Shown piece by piece: positions 34,752-42,976 of a stretch of DNA of 64,000 nt (within the stretch, counting starts at the first letter, position 1; every line of letters begins with the position of its first letter). Source of the stretch: Candidatus Gastranaerophilales bacterium (lineage in GTDB: Bacteria; Cyanobacteriota; Vampirovibrionia; Gastranaerophilales; CAJFVJ01). The stretch spans positions 1 through 64,000 of the forward strand of contig CALUSR010000003.1 of the NCBI GenBank assembly GCA_944323485.1. The letters are read 5' to 3'. The translations under genes were made by a program, and so were the position numbers. The notes beneath the pieces were generated by a model, which saw only the letters and a program-made list of their open reading frames with translations, had not been told where the DNA came from and did not search any database.

Positions 34752-34780
34752 AAAGATACTATCAGATAGAGAAGATTTAG

Positions 34781-35041
34781 TTAGTACCATCTGACTCTGT
34801 TGTCATATGCAAAATGAGAATTGTGTCTTCGATAACTGTGATAATGCTTGTGTTTTTTCCTCTCACATCCTGAATCAAGCCCGAGGAGTCTTGCAAGCAG
34901 AGAATCATTCTGACATCTGTGATATCTCACAACTCTGTTATGCTCACGGTAAATATCCTGACTTTTGCCTCTTGCCTCAGCATCAAGCGGCAAAACAATT
35001 ATCATAGACAAAATCAAAAATAATATACCAAACTTCTTCAC
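34781..35041 (-). CDS. small secreted His/Arg-rich protein
   Basis: An 86-aa protein. A signal peptide covers about 1-23 (LPLDAEA). The mature part is basic, rich in His, Arg and Tyr, with a HKHYHSYRRHN stretch near 64-74 and two cysteines (C43, C59) that could form a disulfide. The function is unknown; metal or polyanion binding is possible. A terminator follows, and there is a GAGGGTTG region upstream. Confidence 0.65.
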   Translation of the reverse strand: MKKFGILFLILSMIIVLPLDAEARGKSQDIYREHNRVVRYHRCQNDSLLARLLGLDSGCERKKHKHYHSYRRHNSHFAYDNRVRWY

Positions 35042-35228
35042 CGGAACAACCCTCTTTCACTTCACTCACTAACTAAAACGATTTGAAACAAAAAAAGTTC
35101 ATTTTTGAAAATATATCAAGAAAGCTACATCAAACACAGTATTTTCAAATTTTTCAAAATAAATTTTTCAAATGATTAAAAAGAAAAAAAATTCTTCTAA
35201 CATGAAAACGGAAAGGAGGAGGAAAAAC

Positions 35229-35708
35229 ATGGTATCAGCAATCAGCACAGATCAATCAGAACTCTGGAAGCTGTTGATGCAAAGCTCTCAAACAAACAGC
35301 AGCTCATCAACAGAAAAGAACGCAGAAACTGACACAACTTCGTTTTCTGATGTTCTTCAAGGCAGCTCTGAAAGTGAATCTGTTGAAACTCAACTCTATG
35401 AACAACTTTCAGATATAACCCAAAACATGGGTGTACCTGCGGGTATGTTCATAGAAGACGCATCAGAAGAAGACTCAACAAGCGTATCATCAACATCCGG
35501 AAGCTCTTCTTCTGCATCAGGCGGTTCTTCTTCGTATGATGTCCGTGATACAAACATGGACGGAGTTGTTTCACAGGAAGAAATTGATGCCGCTCTTGGA
35601 ATACAACAAGATAACCAAACAGCAAACTCCAAGCTGAAGCAGCAGCTTGAAACTGCCTATGGACTGAACACTGACTCAATGGAGTCGCTGTTGAGTCTTG
35701 TTGCCTAA
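35229..35708 (+). CDS. Ser-rich protein with a single EF-hand
   Basis: A 159-aa protein. The ATG at 35229 is chosen because GGAGGAGGAA lies just before it; an earlier in-frame ATG at 35172 has no such site. Residues 84-103 are Ser-rich and disordered. A canonical calcium loop follows at 107-118 (D107, N109, D111, G112, S115, E118) with a helix after it. Only one EF-hand is present, so pairing in a dimer or a dockerin-like use is possible. No signal peptide is seen. It is upstream of the histidine kinase leader. Confidence 0.75.
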   Translation: MVSAISTDQSELWKLLMQSSQTNSSSSTEKNAETDTTSFSDVLQGSSESESVETQLYEQLSDITQNMGVPAGMFIEDASEEDSTSVSSTSGSSSSASGGSSSYDVRDTNMDGVVSQEEIDAALGIQQDNQTANSKLKQQLETAYGLNTDSMESLLSLVA

Positions 35709-35763
35709 AAAATGACTCTCAAGAGCTAATTCATATATCCTAAAAGATGATAATCTAAAAAAT

Positions 35764-35898
35764 GGAGATAAAATACATAAGATTGCACCTCTGAGAATTT
35801 TATCTCCGAATTACTCAAGGAGAGTAACTCTCGTTTATCGGGAAACGGAAGGTTTCAAACAAGCTGAAATACTCAATCCGTTTCCCGGTTCCGGGGGT
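35764..35898 (+). promoter_or_regulatory. structured leader of the histidine kinase gene
   Basis: There are perfect 11-bp inverted pairs at 35764-35774/35797-35807 and 35839-35849/35877-35887. Between them TTACTC (35811-35816) can pair with GAGTAA, or GAGAG with CTCTC, which exclude each other. CCCGG at the second hairpin can also pair with the CCGGG just after it. There is no T tract. It matches no riboswitch class I know. Confidence 0.5.
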
Positions 35899-35921
35899 TT
35901 ACAAACGAAAGAAACTAATAA

Positions 35922-37568
35922 ATGTTCAAATACACACGTTATTTTCTCATAATCTTTGTTATCACAATGGTTATTCCTATCATCTCTATCTTCATGTGGA
36001 CAAACCACCAGCTGAGAAAGATGGAAGAAAAAGCCTCTCAACATTTTATAGAAGTTGGAGTAACACAGCTCGATGAAGCTATAAAACAATACCAGAGTAT
36101 CAGAGAAGGAATTATTCTGGAAAAGATTCAAAACATGTCGCCATCACAGCTGAATGAAGCTGAATTGAAAAAAGTTTTTGACGAAGATTCTCTTGAGTTT
36201 ATCTACAAAAATACAGACAAAATAACAGCAGGATACGAGGTTATAAACGGCAAAAAAAACAAAAAACCTGAAATTCATAACGTCTTCGTCATCCCAATAA
36301 AAAGTCCTTACACAAATCTTAAAGGTATCAAAATAACAGAAAAATCAGATTTTAGTGAACTTAATATTCAAGGACCTTTTATTATAGAAGTCTATGCAAA
36401 AGATAAAATAGACAAAACATCCTTTATTGCCACCGTTAAAGACCCTTTTAGACCTCCAAGCATCCTAAAAAAGAGTTTTCTCTCTCCTCCGATACCTGAT
36501 AACGTACGGAATACAGGCATACCGACAGACCCGTATAACCGTTACAGAATCAAAAAAATTCTTGATAAAAACGGCGATGCTGTTGCAACCTTTCTCTTGA
36601 AAACAACCATACAAACAAAACATATAGGTCCCCTCAAATTCCTTGAAAATTCTTTCGGGCTGATTATATTCTTCGGAGCAATGGCGTTGAGTTTGCTTAT
36701 AGCTCTTTACATAAACAGAAACTTCATCACTCCGCTTATGGTGCTTTCAGAAGCCTCAAAAGAAGTAATGAAAGGCAACCTCGACACTCATGTGAGCACA
36801 AATATCAAATATGCACAAATTTTGAGCACCTTCGATAACTTCAATGCGATGGTAAAAGGACTCAAAGAAAAGGAAAAACTCAGAAACAGCTTCATAACAA
36901 GTCTTACTCATGACTTGAGAACACCGCTCATTGCACAGGAGAGATGCCTCACTTTTATCTCGCAAAAATTTAAACAAATGAAACTCGAAGAAGAATATGA
37001 CCTCGCAAAAAGCCTAGAAAAAAACAACAAACATCTTCTCAGAATGGTCAACATCATCCTTGAATCATACCAGTTTGATTCACAAAATCAACAGCTCTCT
37101 TTTTCTTCAATCAATATTTCAAAAATAGTCGACGACTGCCTCGAAAAACTAAAACCTCTGCTGATAGATAAAAACCTCGAGGTCACAAACTCAATCCCTC
37201 AAAACCTGCCAGAAATAACGGCAGATGCAATAGCCTTGAGGAGGGTGTTCATCAATCTTATCTCAAACGCTGTAGAAAACCTCTCTCAAAATGATAAAAT
37301 TAAAATAAGCGCAGCCATATCAGATTCAACCCTAAACATAACAGTCGAAGACAACGGTCCTGGGATAGCCAAAGACGATATGGAACACATCTTTGAGCAG
37401 TACTACACAGGCAAAAGTATTGATAGAAAACTTGGTTCAGGACTCGGTTTATATGTCTGCAAAAAGCTGATAGAACTGCACAACGGAGAAATTAACGTAA
37501 AAAGCGAAGTAGGTAAATATACAAAATTCAACATACAACTCCCCATACAAAGGAATAATACACTATGA
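35922..37568 (+). CDS. membrane sensor histidine kinase
   Basis: A 548-aa kinase. A first helix (about 6-26), an extracytoplasmic sensor region (about 27-240), a second helix (about 244-264) and a HAMP domain come first. The dimerisation/phosphoacceptor box SLTHDLRTP follows with His330. The ATPase domain has NLISNAVEN, DNGPGIA and GSGLGLYVCKK. The signal is unknown. It overlaps the response regulator start by 4 bases (ATGA), so the pair is cotranscribed. No clear ribosome binding site precedes the ATG; the folded leader may influence translation. Confidence 0.93.
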   Translation: MFKYTRYFLIIFVITMVIPIISIFMWTNHQLRKMEEKASQHFIEVGVTQLDEAIKQYQSIREGIILEKIQNMSPSQLNEAELKKVFDEDSLEFIYKNTDKITAGYEVINGKKNKKPEIHNVFVIPIKSPYTNLKGIKITEKSDFSELNIQGPFIIEVYAKDKIDKTSFIATVKDPFRPPSILKKSFLSPPIPDNVRNTGIPTDPYNRYRIKKILDKNGDAVATFLLKTTIQTKHIGPLKFLENSFGLIIFFGAMALSLLIALYINRNFITPLMVLSEASKEVMKGNLDTHVSTNIKYAQILSTFDNFNAMVKGLKEKEKLRNSFITSLTHDLRTPLIAQERCLTFISQKFKQMKLEEEYDLAKSLEKNNKHLLRMVNIILESYQFDSQNQQLSFSSINISKIVDDCLEKLKPLLIDKNLEVTNSIPQNLPEITADAIALRRVFINLISNAVENLSQNDKIKISAAISDSTLNITVEDNGPGIAKDDMEHIFEQYYTGKSIDRKLGSGLGLYVCKKLIELHNGEINVKSEVGKYTKFNIQLPIQRNNTL

Positions 37569-38215
37569 GCATAAAAATACTGCTGGTCGAAGACCATGAA
37601 CTGACAAGAAAAGGAATAGCTTACAGCCTCAAAACATTTCCGGATATAGAAATAATCGGAGATGTCGACAATGGCAAAAAAGCTGTCGATTTCATTTCTT
37701 CAAAAAAACCGGATGTAATCCTCATGGACATCGCCATGCCTGTTATGAACGGTATTGACGCAACAAAAAAAATCAACGAGTCATACCCTGACATAAAAAT
37801 CATTATGCTCACATCAATCAATGAAAAACAGAGTGTTCTCTCTGCTTTCCACTCAGGAGCAAACGCTTATTGCATGAAGGATATCAAATCAGAAGAACTC
37901 ATCAATATTATCAAAGCAGTAATGACAGGCGCTGTATGGATTGACCCGAATATCGCAAGATACGTCCTAGACATCCTTCAAACAACAGGTATACCGGCTG
38001 AAAATAAAACTCCAAATAACATATTCAATCTGACAGCAAGAGAAAGAGAAATTCTCAAACTCATAGCAGAAGGCAGAAGTAACAAAGATATAGCAGAAAA
38101 ACTCGTTCTCTCTTTGCATACAGTCAAAAATCATGTCAAAAATATTATCCAGAAACTTGCCGTAGATGACCGTACTCAGGCTGCTATCCTCGCATTGAAA
38201 GAAAATTTAATCTAA
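37565..38215 (+). CDS. NarL/LuxR-family response regulator
   Basis: A 216-aa regulator. The receiver domain has acidic residues E9-D10, phosphoacceptor Asp55 (LMDIAMP) and the conserved Lys in CMKDI. The LuxR-type helix-turn-helix has LTAREREILKLIAEGRSNKDIAEKL and HTVKNHVKNI. It is activated by the upstream kinase. An 18-bp palindrome at 38309-38326, upstream of the next gene, is a candidate binding site. Confidence 0.93.
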   Translation: MSIKILLVEDHELTRKGIAYSLKTFPDIEIIGDVDNGKKAVDFISSKKPDVILMDIAMPVMNGIDATKKINESYPDIKIIMLTSINEKQSVLSAFHSGANAYCMKDIKSEELINIIKAVMTGAVWIDPNIARYVLDILQTTGIPAENKTPNNIFNLTAREREILKLIAEGRSNKDIAEKLVLSLHTVKNHVKNIIQKLAVDDRTQAAILALKENLI

Positions 38216-38308
38216 AAAACGACCCTAAAGAGGCATCCATATTAAGCCGATATGACTACTTTGAGCCATTAATTTTCACCGTCAATATCCGTTAATATAT
38301 AAGTACGG

Positions 38309-38326
38309 AGAATAAAATTTTATTCT
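38309..38326. promoter_or_regulatory. 18-bp perfect palindrome before the 38349 gene
   Basis: AGAATAAAATTTTATTCT is fully self-complementary. It lies about 23 bases before the start codon and just after a TATATAAG stretch. It is a candidate operator; the regulator is unknown. Confidence 0.4.
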
Positions 38327-38348
38327 GAAAAATCGAAAGGAGTTCTTA

Positions 38349-38762
38349 ATGATTCAAGGAGTTTCTTCAAATAGTAATTCTCAATCTTACTATACGGTTC
38401 AACAAAATTATAATACAATGCTCGAATCAGCCGGTATCCCGAGTGAGGTAATCTCTCAGGGGCAAAGCGCAATAGAAGAGTATGCCAAACAAAATAATAT
38501 TACATTGCCGACTGTTCAACAACCAAAAAGCAATCAGAGGGCACAAACACAAGAGGGTAACCTGTTTGGCAAACAGAATGATGCAGAGTCTGAAGCGCCT
38601 GATATGACCGATGAGTTGATATCTCTCGGCTTTCCGGCTGAAATTATTGCACAGGGGCAATCTGCCGTTGATAAATATGCAGAAGAAAACGGTATATCCC
38701 TTCCAACACCTCCCGAAAAACCTAACAACGTAGATTCTCCTCAACTAAATGTTACGGCCTGA
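38349..38762 (+). CDS. unknown protein with two GQSA-type repeats
   Basis: A 137-aa Gln/Asn/Ser-rich protein. Two homologous 31-residue units lie at 25-55 and 90-120. Their shared pattern is G-[IF]-P-[SA]-E-[VI]-I-[SA]-Q-G-Q-S-A, then a helix with Y-A-x-x-N and I-x-L-P-T. The linker is disordered. It has no signal peptide. AAAGGAG precedes the ATG, and the gene has its own terminator. It follows the two-component operon and resembles the 35229 gene in composition. Confidence 0.72.
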   Translation: MIQGVSSNSNSQSYYTVQQNYNTMLESAGIPSEVISQGQSAIEEYAKQNNITLPTVQQPKSNQRAQTQEGNLFGKQNDAESEAPDMTDELISLGFPAEIIAQGQSAVDKYAEENGISLPTPPEKPNNVDSPQLNVTA

Positions 38763-38792
38763 CTCAGGGGCGCTCGTATACATTTAGAGTTG

Positions 38793-38828
38793 AAAGGCTG
38801 TCTTCACCGAATGGGCAGTCTTTTTTTT
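38793..38828 (+). terminator. terminator of the 38349 gene
   Basis: AAAGGCTGTC (38793-38802) pairs with GGCAGTCTTT (38814-38823) including two G-U pairs, followed by a run of eight Ts. Confidence 0.85.
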
Positions 38829-38840
38829 ATGCTTTTTCCC

Positions 38841-39244
38841 AGTCATTCTGAGGACGTTAGTCCTAAAAATCTCTATCAACAAGTTATCCCGTTTACCTGC
38901 TGGATGACTCATTAATTCCTAACTAACTACAAAATCAGAATTTTTTTATTGAAACTCTGTGGAGCATAGCGACTTTTCAGAGTTTCAGAAGAAAAATTCG
39001 AGATTTTGTTTCGGCTGCGTTTTTTCTTTCTTTGCTTGCGTTTCTTTCTTTTTGCTCGCAACAAAAAGAAAGAAATGAAGAAAATTTCAGACTACGCACA
39101 GTTCCTTCGCTTACGCTCAGGATGACCACCGTCATTATGACCCGCAGGGCTAAGAATCTTTTACACCTTCCGTCATTCTGAGGGAACACTGTGACCGAAG
39201 AATCTCTTTGTACAAAAAGATATTTCGCTTTCGCTCAATATGAC
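38841..39244. repeat. block of mixed palindromic intergenic repeats
   Basis: This gene-free stretch holds GTCATTCTGAG-type units at 38841-38852 (AGTCATTCTGAG), 39116-39126 (CTCAGGATGAC) and 39171-39244 (CGTCATTCTGAG to CTCAATATGAC). It also has a 9-bp inverted pair GAAACTCTG/CAGAGTTTC (38951-38959/38978-38986) overlapping the repeat shared with 18666-18681. A 14-bp pair TTTCTTTCTTTTTG/CAAAAAGAAAGAAA lies at 39041-39054/39062-39075. The block ends 2 bases before the stop of the 39247 gene. Confidence 0.7.
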
Positions 39245-39246
39245 AT

Positions 39247-39783
39247 TCAATAAGCTCTGTTCTTTACACTTCCAGCCCTATAAACCCCATTCTCTCCCAA
39301 AACAATGTCCTTATAATAAACATTCCCTGCAAGCAGATGATTTTCTGATGATACAAGCTTGCCATCCTGATAACCGTCAGCTATCACCCCTGTTGGTGAC
39401 TTCAAACCGGCACGCCCGACACTGGCACCTGATACACCGACAGTTGTAAAACCTTTCCCATGTGACATCACAGTACCGTTAATTTCGGACATGTTCTTAC
39501 CTGATAAAACATCAGCAGACACTATATATCCAGGAGAAGAAAAAGATAACCTTTCAACAACTCTGTCAACATCACCCTTCTGCGGAGATAAAAGTCTTTT
39601 CAACAACTCAAAAAGATTTTTCGGCGCATCCTTCTCTTTTCTTGTACATCTGTGAAAAGAATCTTCATTTAAAACAAGCGTTCTTGAATTATCAAGACTT
39701 CCAATCACAAGATTCTTTACCTTCGAATTATCTCTTATGCTCAAGCGTTCAAGAACAGGCGGCACAACATTACTCACATTCAT
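39247..39783 (-). CDS. 178-aa unknown protein
   Basis: I do not recognise this protein. It starts MNVSNVVPPVLERL. It has a basic helical middle (CTRKEKDAPKNLFELLKRLL). The Gly-rich second half contains VGVSGASVGRAG and several short strand-turn units ending in YYKDIVLGENGVYRAG. No signal peptide or membrane helix is seen. AAGG is 5 bases before the ATG. A repeat block abuts its 3' end. Confidence 0.65.
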   Translation of the reverse strand: MNVSNVVPPVLERLSIRDNSKVKNLVIGSLDNSRTLVLNEDSFHRCTRKEKDAPKNLFELLKRLLSPQKGDVDRVVERLSFSSPGYIVSADVLSGKNMSEINGTVMSHGKGFTTVGVSGASVGRAGLKSPTGVIADGYQDGKLVSSENHLLAGNVYYKDIVLGENGVYRAGSVKNRAY

Positions 39784-39892
39784 GATTACCTTATCTCCGT
39801 TTTTTGTATATAATTATAAAAAATAAAAAAATTACCCCTCAAAAAACTGCCCTATTTTCAGTCACATATTCAAAAAAAGTTACATAAAACCA

Positions 39893-40840
39893 ATGTATCA
39901 AAAAGAAAAAAAACAACTCGACGAAATTCTCTCTCCGATATCTGACCATATCCTCAAAACGAATGAAAAACTTCTTGAAAATTTGTCAAAAGAAAATCAA
40001 ACCATTCGAGAGATAGCAAAATACGCCGTATTTTCAAACGGCAAAAGGCTTCGTCCTGCCTTTGTCTTTCTCTTTGCCAAAATGGTAAACTCTGATATAA
40101 CTTATAAACACTACCTTCTGGCTCAAGTAACAGAGCTTATACATATTGCAAGCACCATACACGACGATGTAGTTGATAACTCTCCTACCCGCCATCATCA
40201 ACCGAGTGTGTTCAAACAATGGGGCATAAAAGAAGCCATCATCTCAGGAGACTTCCTCCTCGCAAAAGCAATGACATTACTCTCTCAAATAGAAAATACA
40301 AACCTGATCTCAATGTTTTCAAAAATTACGGAAGAACTCTGCAGCGGGGAACTGCAGCAGCTTATGCAAACAAATAATAACCCGACTCTTGACGAAATTA
40401 TCGAAAAATCAAAACGCAAAACAGCAATGCTCTATATAGCAGCGGCAAAAGGCAGCTTGTTTGTTTCAGACGCAGACGAGCAGGCTCAATCGGCAGCTGA
40501 AGAATTTGCAAAAAACTTCGGCATAGCCTACCAGATTACGGATGATTTATTAGCATACAAAGATGATTATGAAGAAAAGTCACAATTTAGCGACTTTGAA
40601 AATAAAATATTCACCCCGGTTTCTTTCTTCGCCTGCGAAGAAAATCCTAAAATTATGCTAATGACTTCATATGAAGAGTTCCAAAATGAAATAAAAAAAA
40701 CAAATGCTCTCGAAAAAACTAACCTGCTGGCTAGTCAATATATCAACAGGGCTATAGACTCTTTGTCATTTTTTGAAGATAATATTGCAAAGCAAACTAT
40801 CATAAATTTGACAAACTACATAAAAGAAAGAACAATCTGA
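39893..40840 (+). CDS. polyprenyl diphosphate synthase
   Basis: A 315-aa trans-prenyltransferase. GKRLRP at 50-55 and the first Asp-rich motif DDVVD at 91-95 are intact. The second motif is altered: DDLLA (217-221) followed by YKDD, where DDxxD is expected. The downstream segment SDFENKIFTPVSFFA is also less conserved than the usual D-x-x-E-G-K-x-T-L-P. It makes a long prenyl diphosphate for quinones or carrier lipid; chain length is not predictable here. Its stop overlaps the lepB start (TGATG). Confidence 0.85.
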   Translation: MYQKEKKQLDEILSPISDHILKTNEKLLENLSKENQTIREIAKYAVFSNGKRLRPAFVFLFAKMVNSDITYKHYLLAQVTELIHIASTIHDDVVDNSPTRHHQPSVFKQWGIKEAIISGDFLLAKAMTLLSQIENTNLISMFSKITEELCSGELQQLMQTNNNPTLDEIIEKSKRKTAMLYIAAAKGSLFVSDADEQAQSAAEEFAKNFGIAYQITDDLLAYKDDYEEKSQFSDFENKIFTPVSFFACEENPKIMLMTSYEEFQNEIKKTNALEKTNLLASQYINRAIDSLSFFEDNIAKQTIINLTNYIKERTI

Positions 40841-41502
40841 TGTTTGAAGAATTCAAAAAAAAATACCTCACAAAAGAAAAACTCAAACCTATAATCAAAG
40901 AAACCGTTGAAACAATTGTTACGGTTCTTCTCATGGTTATCCTGATAAGATTTTTCATCGGGGAACCGCGTCTTATTCCATCAGGCTCCATGCATCCGAC
41001 AATCTTAGAAGGGGATAGAGTTTTTGTTGAGAGAGTCACTCACTTCTTCAAACCTCCAAAACGCTTTGACATCGTAGTATTTTATCCTCCTCAGGCAGAA
41101 CTCAAATATAACCCGATTGCACTGTTTTCAAGATACACAGGACTTTTCTGCAAAGATTTGGCATACATAAAAAGAATCATAGGTGTCCCAGGTGACCACC
41201 TGCAAATAAAACAAAATCAAAAAACAAAACAATACGAATTGTTTATTAACGGAAAACATGTTGACGAACCATATATTCTCAACGGATATATTCCACCGTG
41301 TGATAACAAAAAAATGTACTGTGACATAATAATCCCTGAAAAATCTTATTTTATGATGGGTGATAACAGAAATAACAGTTTTGACAGCAGATACTGGGGT
41401 GTTTTGCCTGAAAACAGAATCATAGGTCGTGCCGTTTTCAGATTTTGGCCGCCTATGCGTATCGGCCAGATGGATGATTTTAATCACAACTTTTTTAAGT
41501 AA
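40840..41502 (+). CDS. lepB: signal peptidase I
   Basis: A 220-aa membrane peptidase with one N-terminal helix (about 22-40). The catalytic Ser50 is in PSGSMHPT and the Lys111 base in YIKRIIGVPGD. The conserved MGDNRNNSFDSR is followed by VLPENRIIGRA. It cleaves signal peptides on the outer face of the inner membrane. It is coupled to the prenyl synthase by a 1-base overlap. Confidence 0.95.
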   Translation: MFEEFKKKYLTKEKLKPIIKETVETIVTVLLMVILIRFFIGEPRLIPSGSMHPTILEGDRVFVERVTHFFKPPKRFDIVVFYPPQAELKYNPIALFSRYTGLFCKDLAYIKRIIGVPGDHLQIKQNQKTKQYELFINGKHVDEPYILNGYIPPCDNKKMYCDIIIPEKSYFMMGDNRNNSFDSRYWGVLPENRIIGRAVFRFWPPMRIGQMDDFNHNFFK

Positions 41503-41611
41503 AAATACCCTGATTAACAAATTGTAACATTCTTAAAATACTTTACTATCAAGACTTTTGACATACCAAGAAAACATAAATACTAAACAAATACATGCAT
41601 TAAACAAATAT

Positions 41612-41640
41612 TTGTATAAATTTCAATTTTGAATTATAAT
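41612..41640 (+). promoter_or_regulatory. putative sigma-70-type promoter of pipY-sepF
   Basis: TTGTAT (41612-41617), 17 bases, then consensus TATAAT (41635-41640). The start codon is 65 bases downstream. Confidence 0.5.
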
Positions 41641-41705
41641 ATTAAATATGACATAATTGTACATTGAATTTTAAATTGAGCTGGAAGAAAAAACGGTAGA
41701 AGAAA

Positions 41706-42356
41706 ATGTCTTCGGTAAGAGAAAATATTGAAAAAATCAAAAGCGAAATTAGCTCAACAAATGCAAAATTGATTGCGGTTAGCAAATACGTTTCGATAGA
41801 CAAAATTAAAGAAGCATATGAAGCTGGGATTAGAGATTTTGCAGAGAGTAAAGCCAATGACGCTCTTGAAAAAATAGAAATTCTTCCGAAAGATATCAGA
41901 TGGCATTTCATCGGGCATCTGCAAACGAACAAAGTCAAAAAAGTCACCGGCAATTTTGAACTTATTCATTCCGTTGATTCTTACAGACTGGCTTCTTCAA
42001 TTTCGGCTTTTGCAAAAAATCATGACTTAGTCCAAAATGTACTGCTTCAGGTAAACTTAGCGCAGGAAGAGCAAAAATCAGGTTTTTCCAAGCAGGAGCT
42101 CGAAGAAGATTTTGCTCAAATTATCACTCTCGACAACATTCATGTTGAAGGTTTGATGATGATGGCACCCTACACGGATGACAAAGTTTATCTTGGCAGG
42201 CTGTTTGAAGATATGAGCAATCTGAAGAAGGAGCTTTCATCGAAGCATTCTTATGAACTGAAAGAACTGTCAATGGGGATGAGCAATGATTATCCGCTTG
42301 CAGTAAAAGCAGGAGCGACGATGATTAGAATTGGTAGCAAGATATTTAACAGTTGA
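41706..42356 (+). CDS. pipY: PLP homeostasis protein (YggS/PROSC family)
   Basis: A 216-aa TIM-barrel pyridoxal-phosphate-binding protein. The PLP-binding Lys27 is in LIAVSKYV. WHFIGHLQTNK and the C-terminal SMGMSNDYPLAVKAGATMIRIGS phosphate-binding loop are typical. It maintains vitamin B6 and amino-acid balance. In cyanobacteria this gene (pipY) is often next to sepF, as here. Its end lies just before the sepF ribosome binding site. Confidence 0.92.
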   Translation: MSSVRENIEKIKSEISSTNAKLIAVSKYVSIDKIKEAYEAGIRDFAESKANDALEKIEILPKDIRWHFIGHLQTNKVKKVTGNFELIHSVDSYRLASSISAFAKNHDLVQNVLLQVNLAQEEQKSGFSKQELEEDFAQIITLDNIHVEGLMMMAPYTDDKVYLGRLFEDMSNLKKELSSKHSYELKELSMGMSNDYPLAVKAGATMIRIGSKIFNS

Positions 42357-42379
42357 TAATGACAGAGGGAGGAAGAACA

Positions 42380-42886
42380 TTGTCAGGATTAGTAGATAAA
42401 ATCAAGTCTTTTGTTGGTTTGGTTTCAGGGTTTGAAGAATCTGATGAAACAGAAGATAAAATGATTGAGGAGCTATATAAAGCAGGAGGGGCATATCCTG
42501 TGAAGGATAATTTGGCTTTGGCACCTCACCATGAATATTCAAATCCTCAGGGAAATTTGAAAGTTGTACACCATCCGAATGCTCGTGCTTACGAAGTTAT
42601 GGTTATTGAACCGAGATCATTCGAAGAATCATTGGAAATTGTTAACAATCTGAGAGATAAAAAGTCAGCTATTTTGAATTTGCATCTTTTGGATAGAGAA
42701 CAATCTCAAAGAATCGTTGATTTCTTATCAGGTGCTACTCATGCAATCGACGGCAATCAGCAAAAAATCGGAGAAGGTGTTTTCATCTTCACTCCGAGCA
42801 ACGTATCTATTTCTGCAGAAACAGAAAAAGCTCGTGTTATCAGAGATGCTTTCTGGAACACAGGTTCTATGACTGCTACAAAATAG
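42380..42886 (+). CDS. sepF: cell division protein SepF
   Basis: A 168-aa FtsZ-interacting protein (Cdv2 in cyanobacteria). The start is TTG at 42380, preceded by GGAGG at 7 bases, giving MSGLVDKIKSFVGL, the normal SepF amphipathic N terminus. In-frame ATG and TTG codons at 42359 and 42353 have no such site. A disordered acidic linker precedes the conserved domain (YEVMVIEPRSFEESLEIVNNLRDKKSAIL, QRIVDFLSGATHAIDG). It tethers FtsZ to the membrane. A terminator follows. Confidence 0.93.
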   Translation: MSGLVDKIKSFVGLVSGFEESDETEDKMIEELYKAGGAYPVKDNLALAPHHEYSNPQGNLKVVHHPNARAYEVMVIEPRSFEESLEIVNNLRDKKSAILNLHLLDREQSQRIVDFLSGATHAIDGNQQKIGEGVFIFTPSNVSISAETEKARVIRDAFWNTGSMTATK

Positions 42887-42918
42887 ATTTATTTTGGGAT
42901 TGTATAAGAAAAATTTTT

Positions 42919-42946
42919 GAAGACGGTATTCTGCCGTCTTTTTTTT
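42919..42946 (+). terminator. terminator of sepF
   Basis: AAGACGG (42920-42926) pairs with CCGTCTT (42934-42940), followed by a T run. Confidence 0.88.
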
Positions 42947-42976
42947 ATTTCAAAAAATATAGTATAATTTAGTATT

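Noticed and set aside
38977-39189. Minus-strand open frame in the repeat block
   Set aside because: It is made of repeat sequence and a purine-rich tract, with no ribosome binding site or protein-like pattern.
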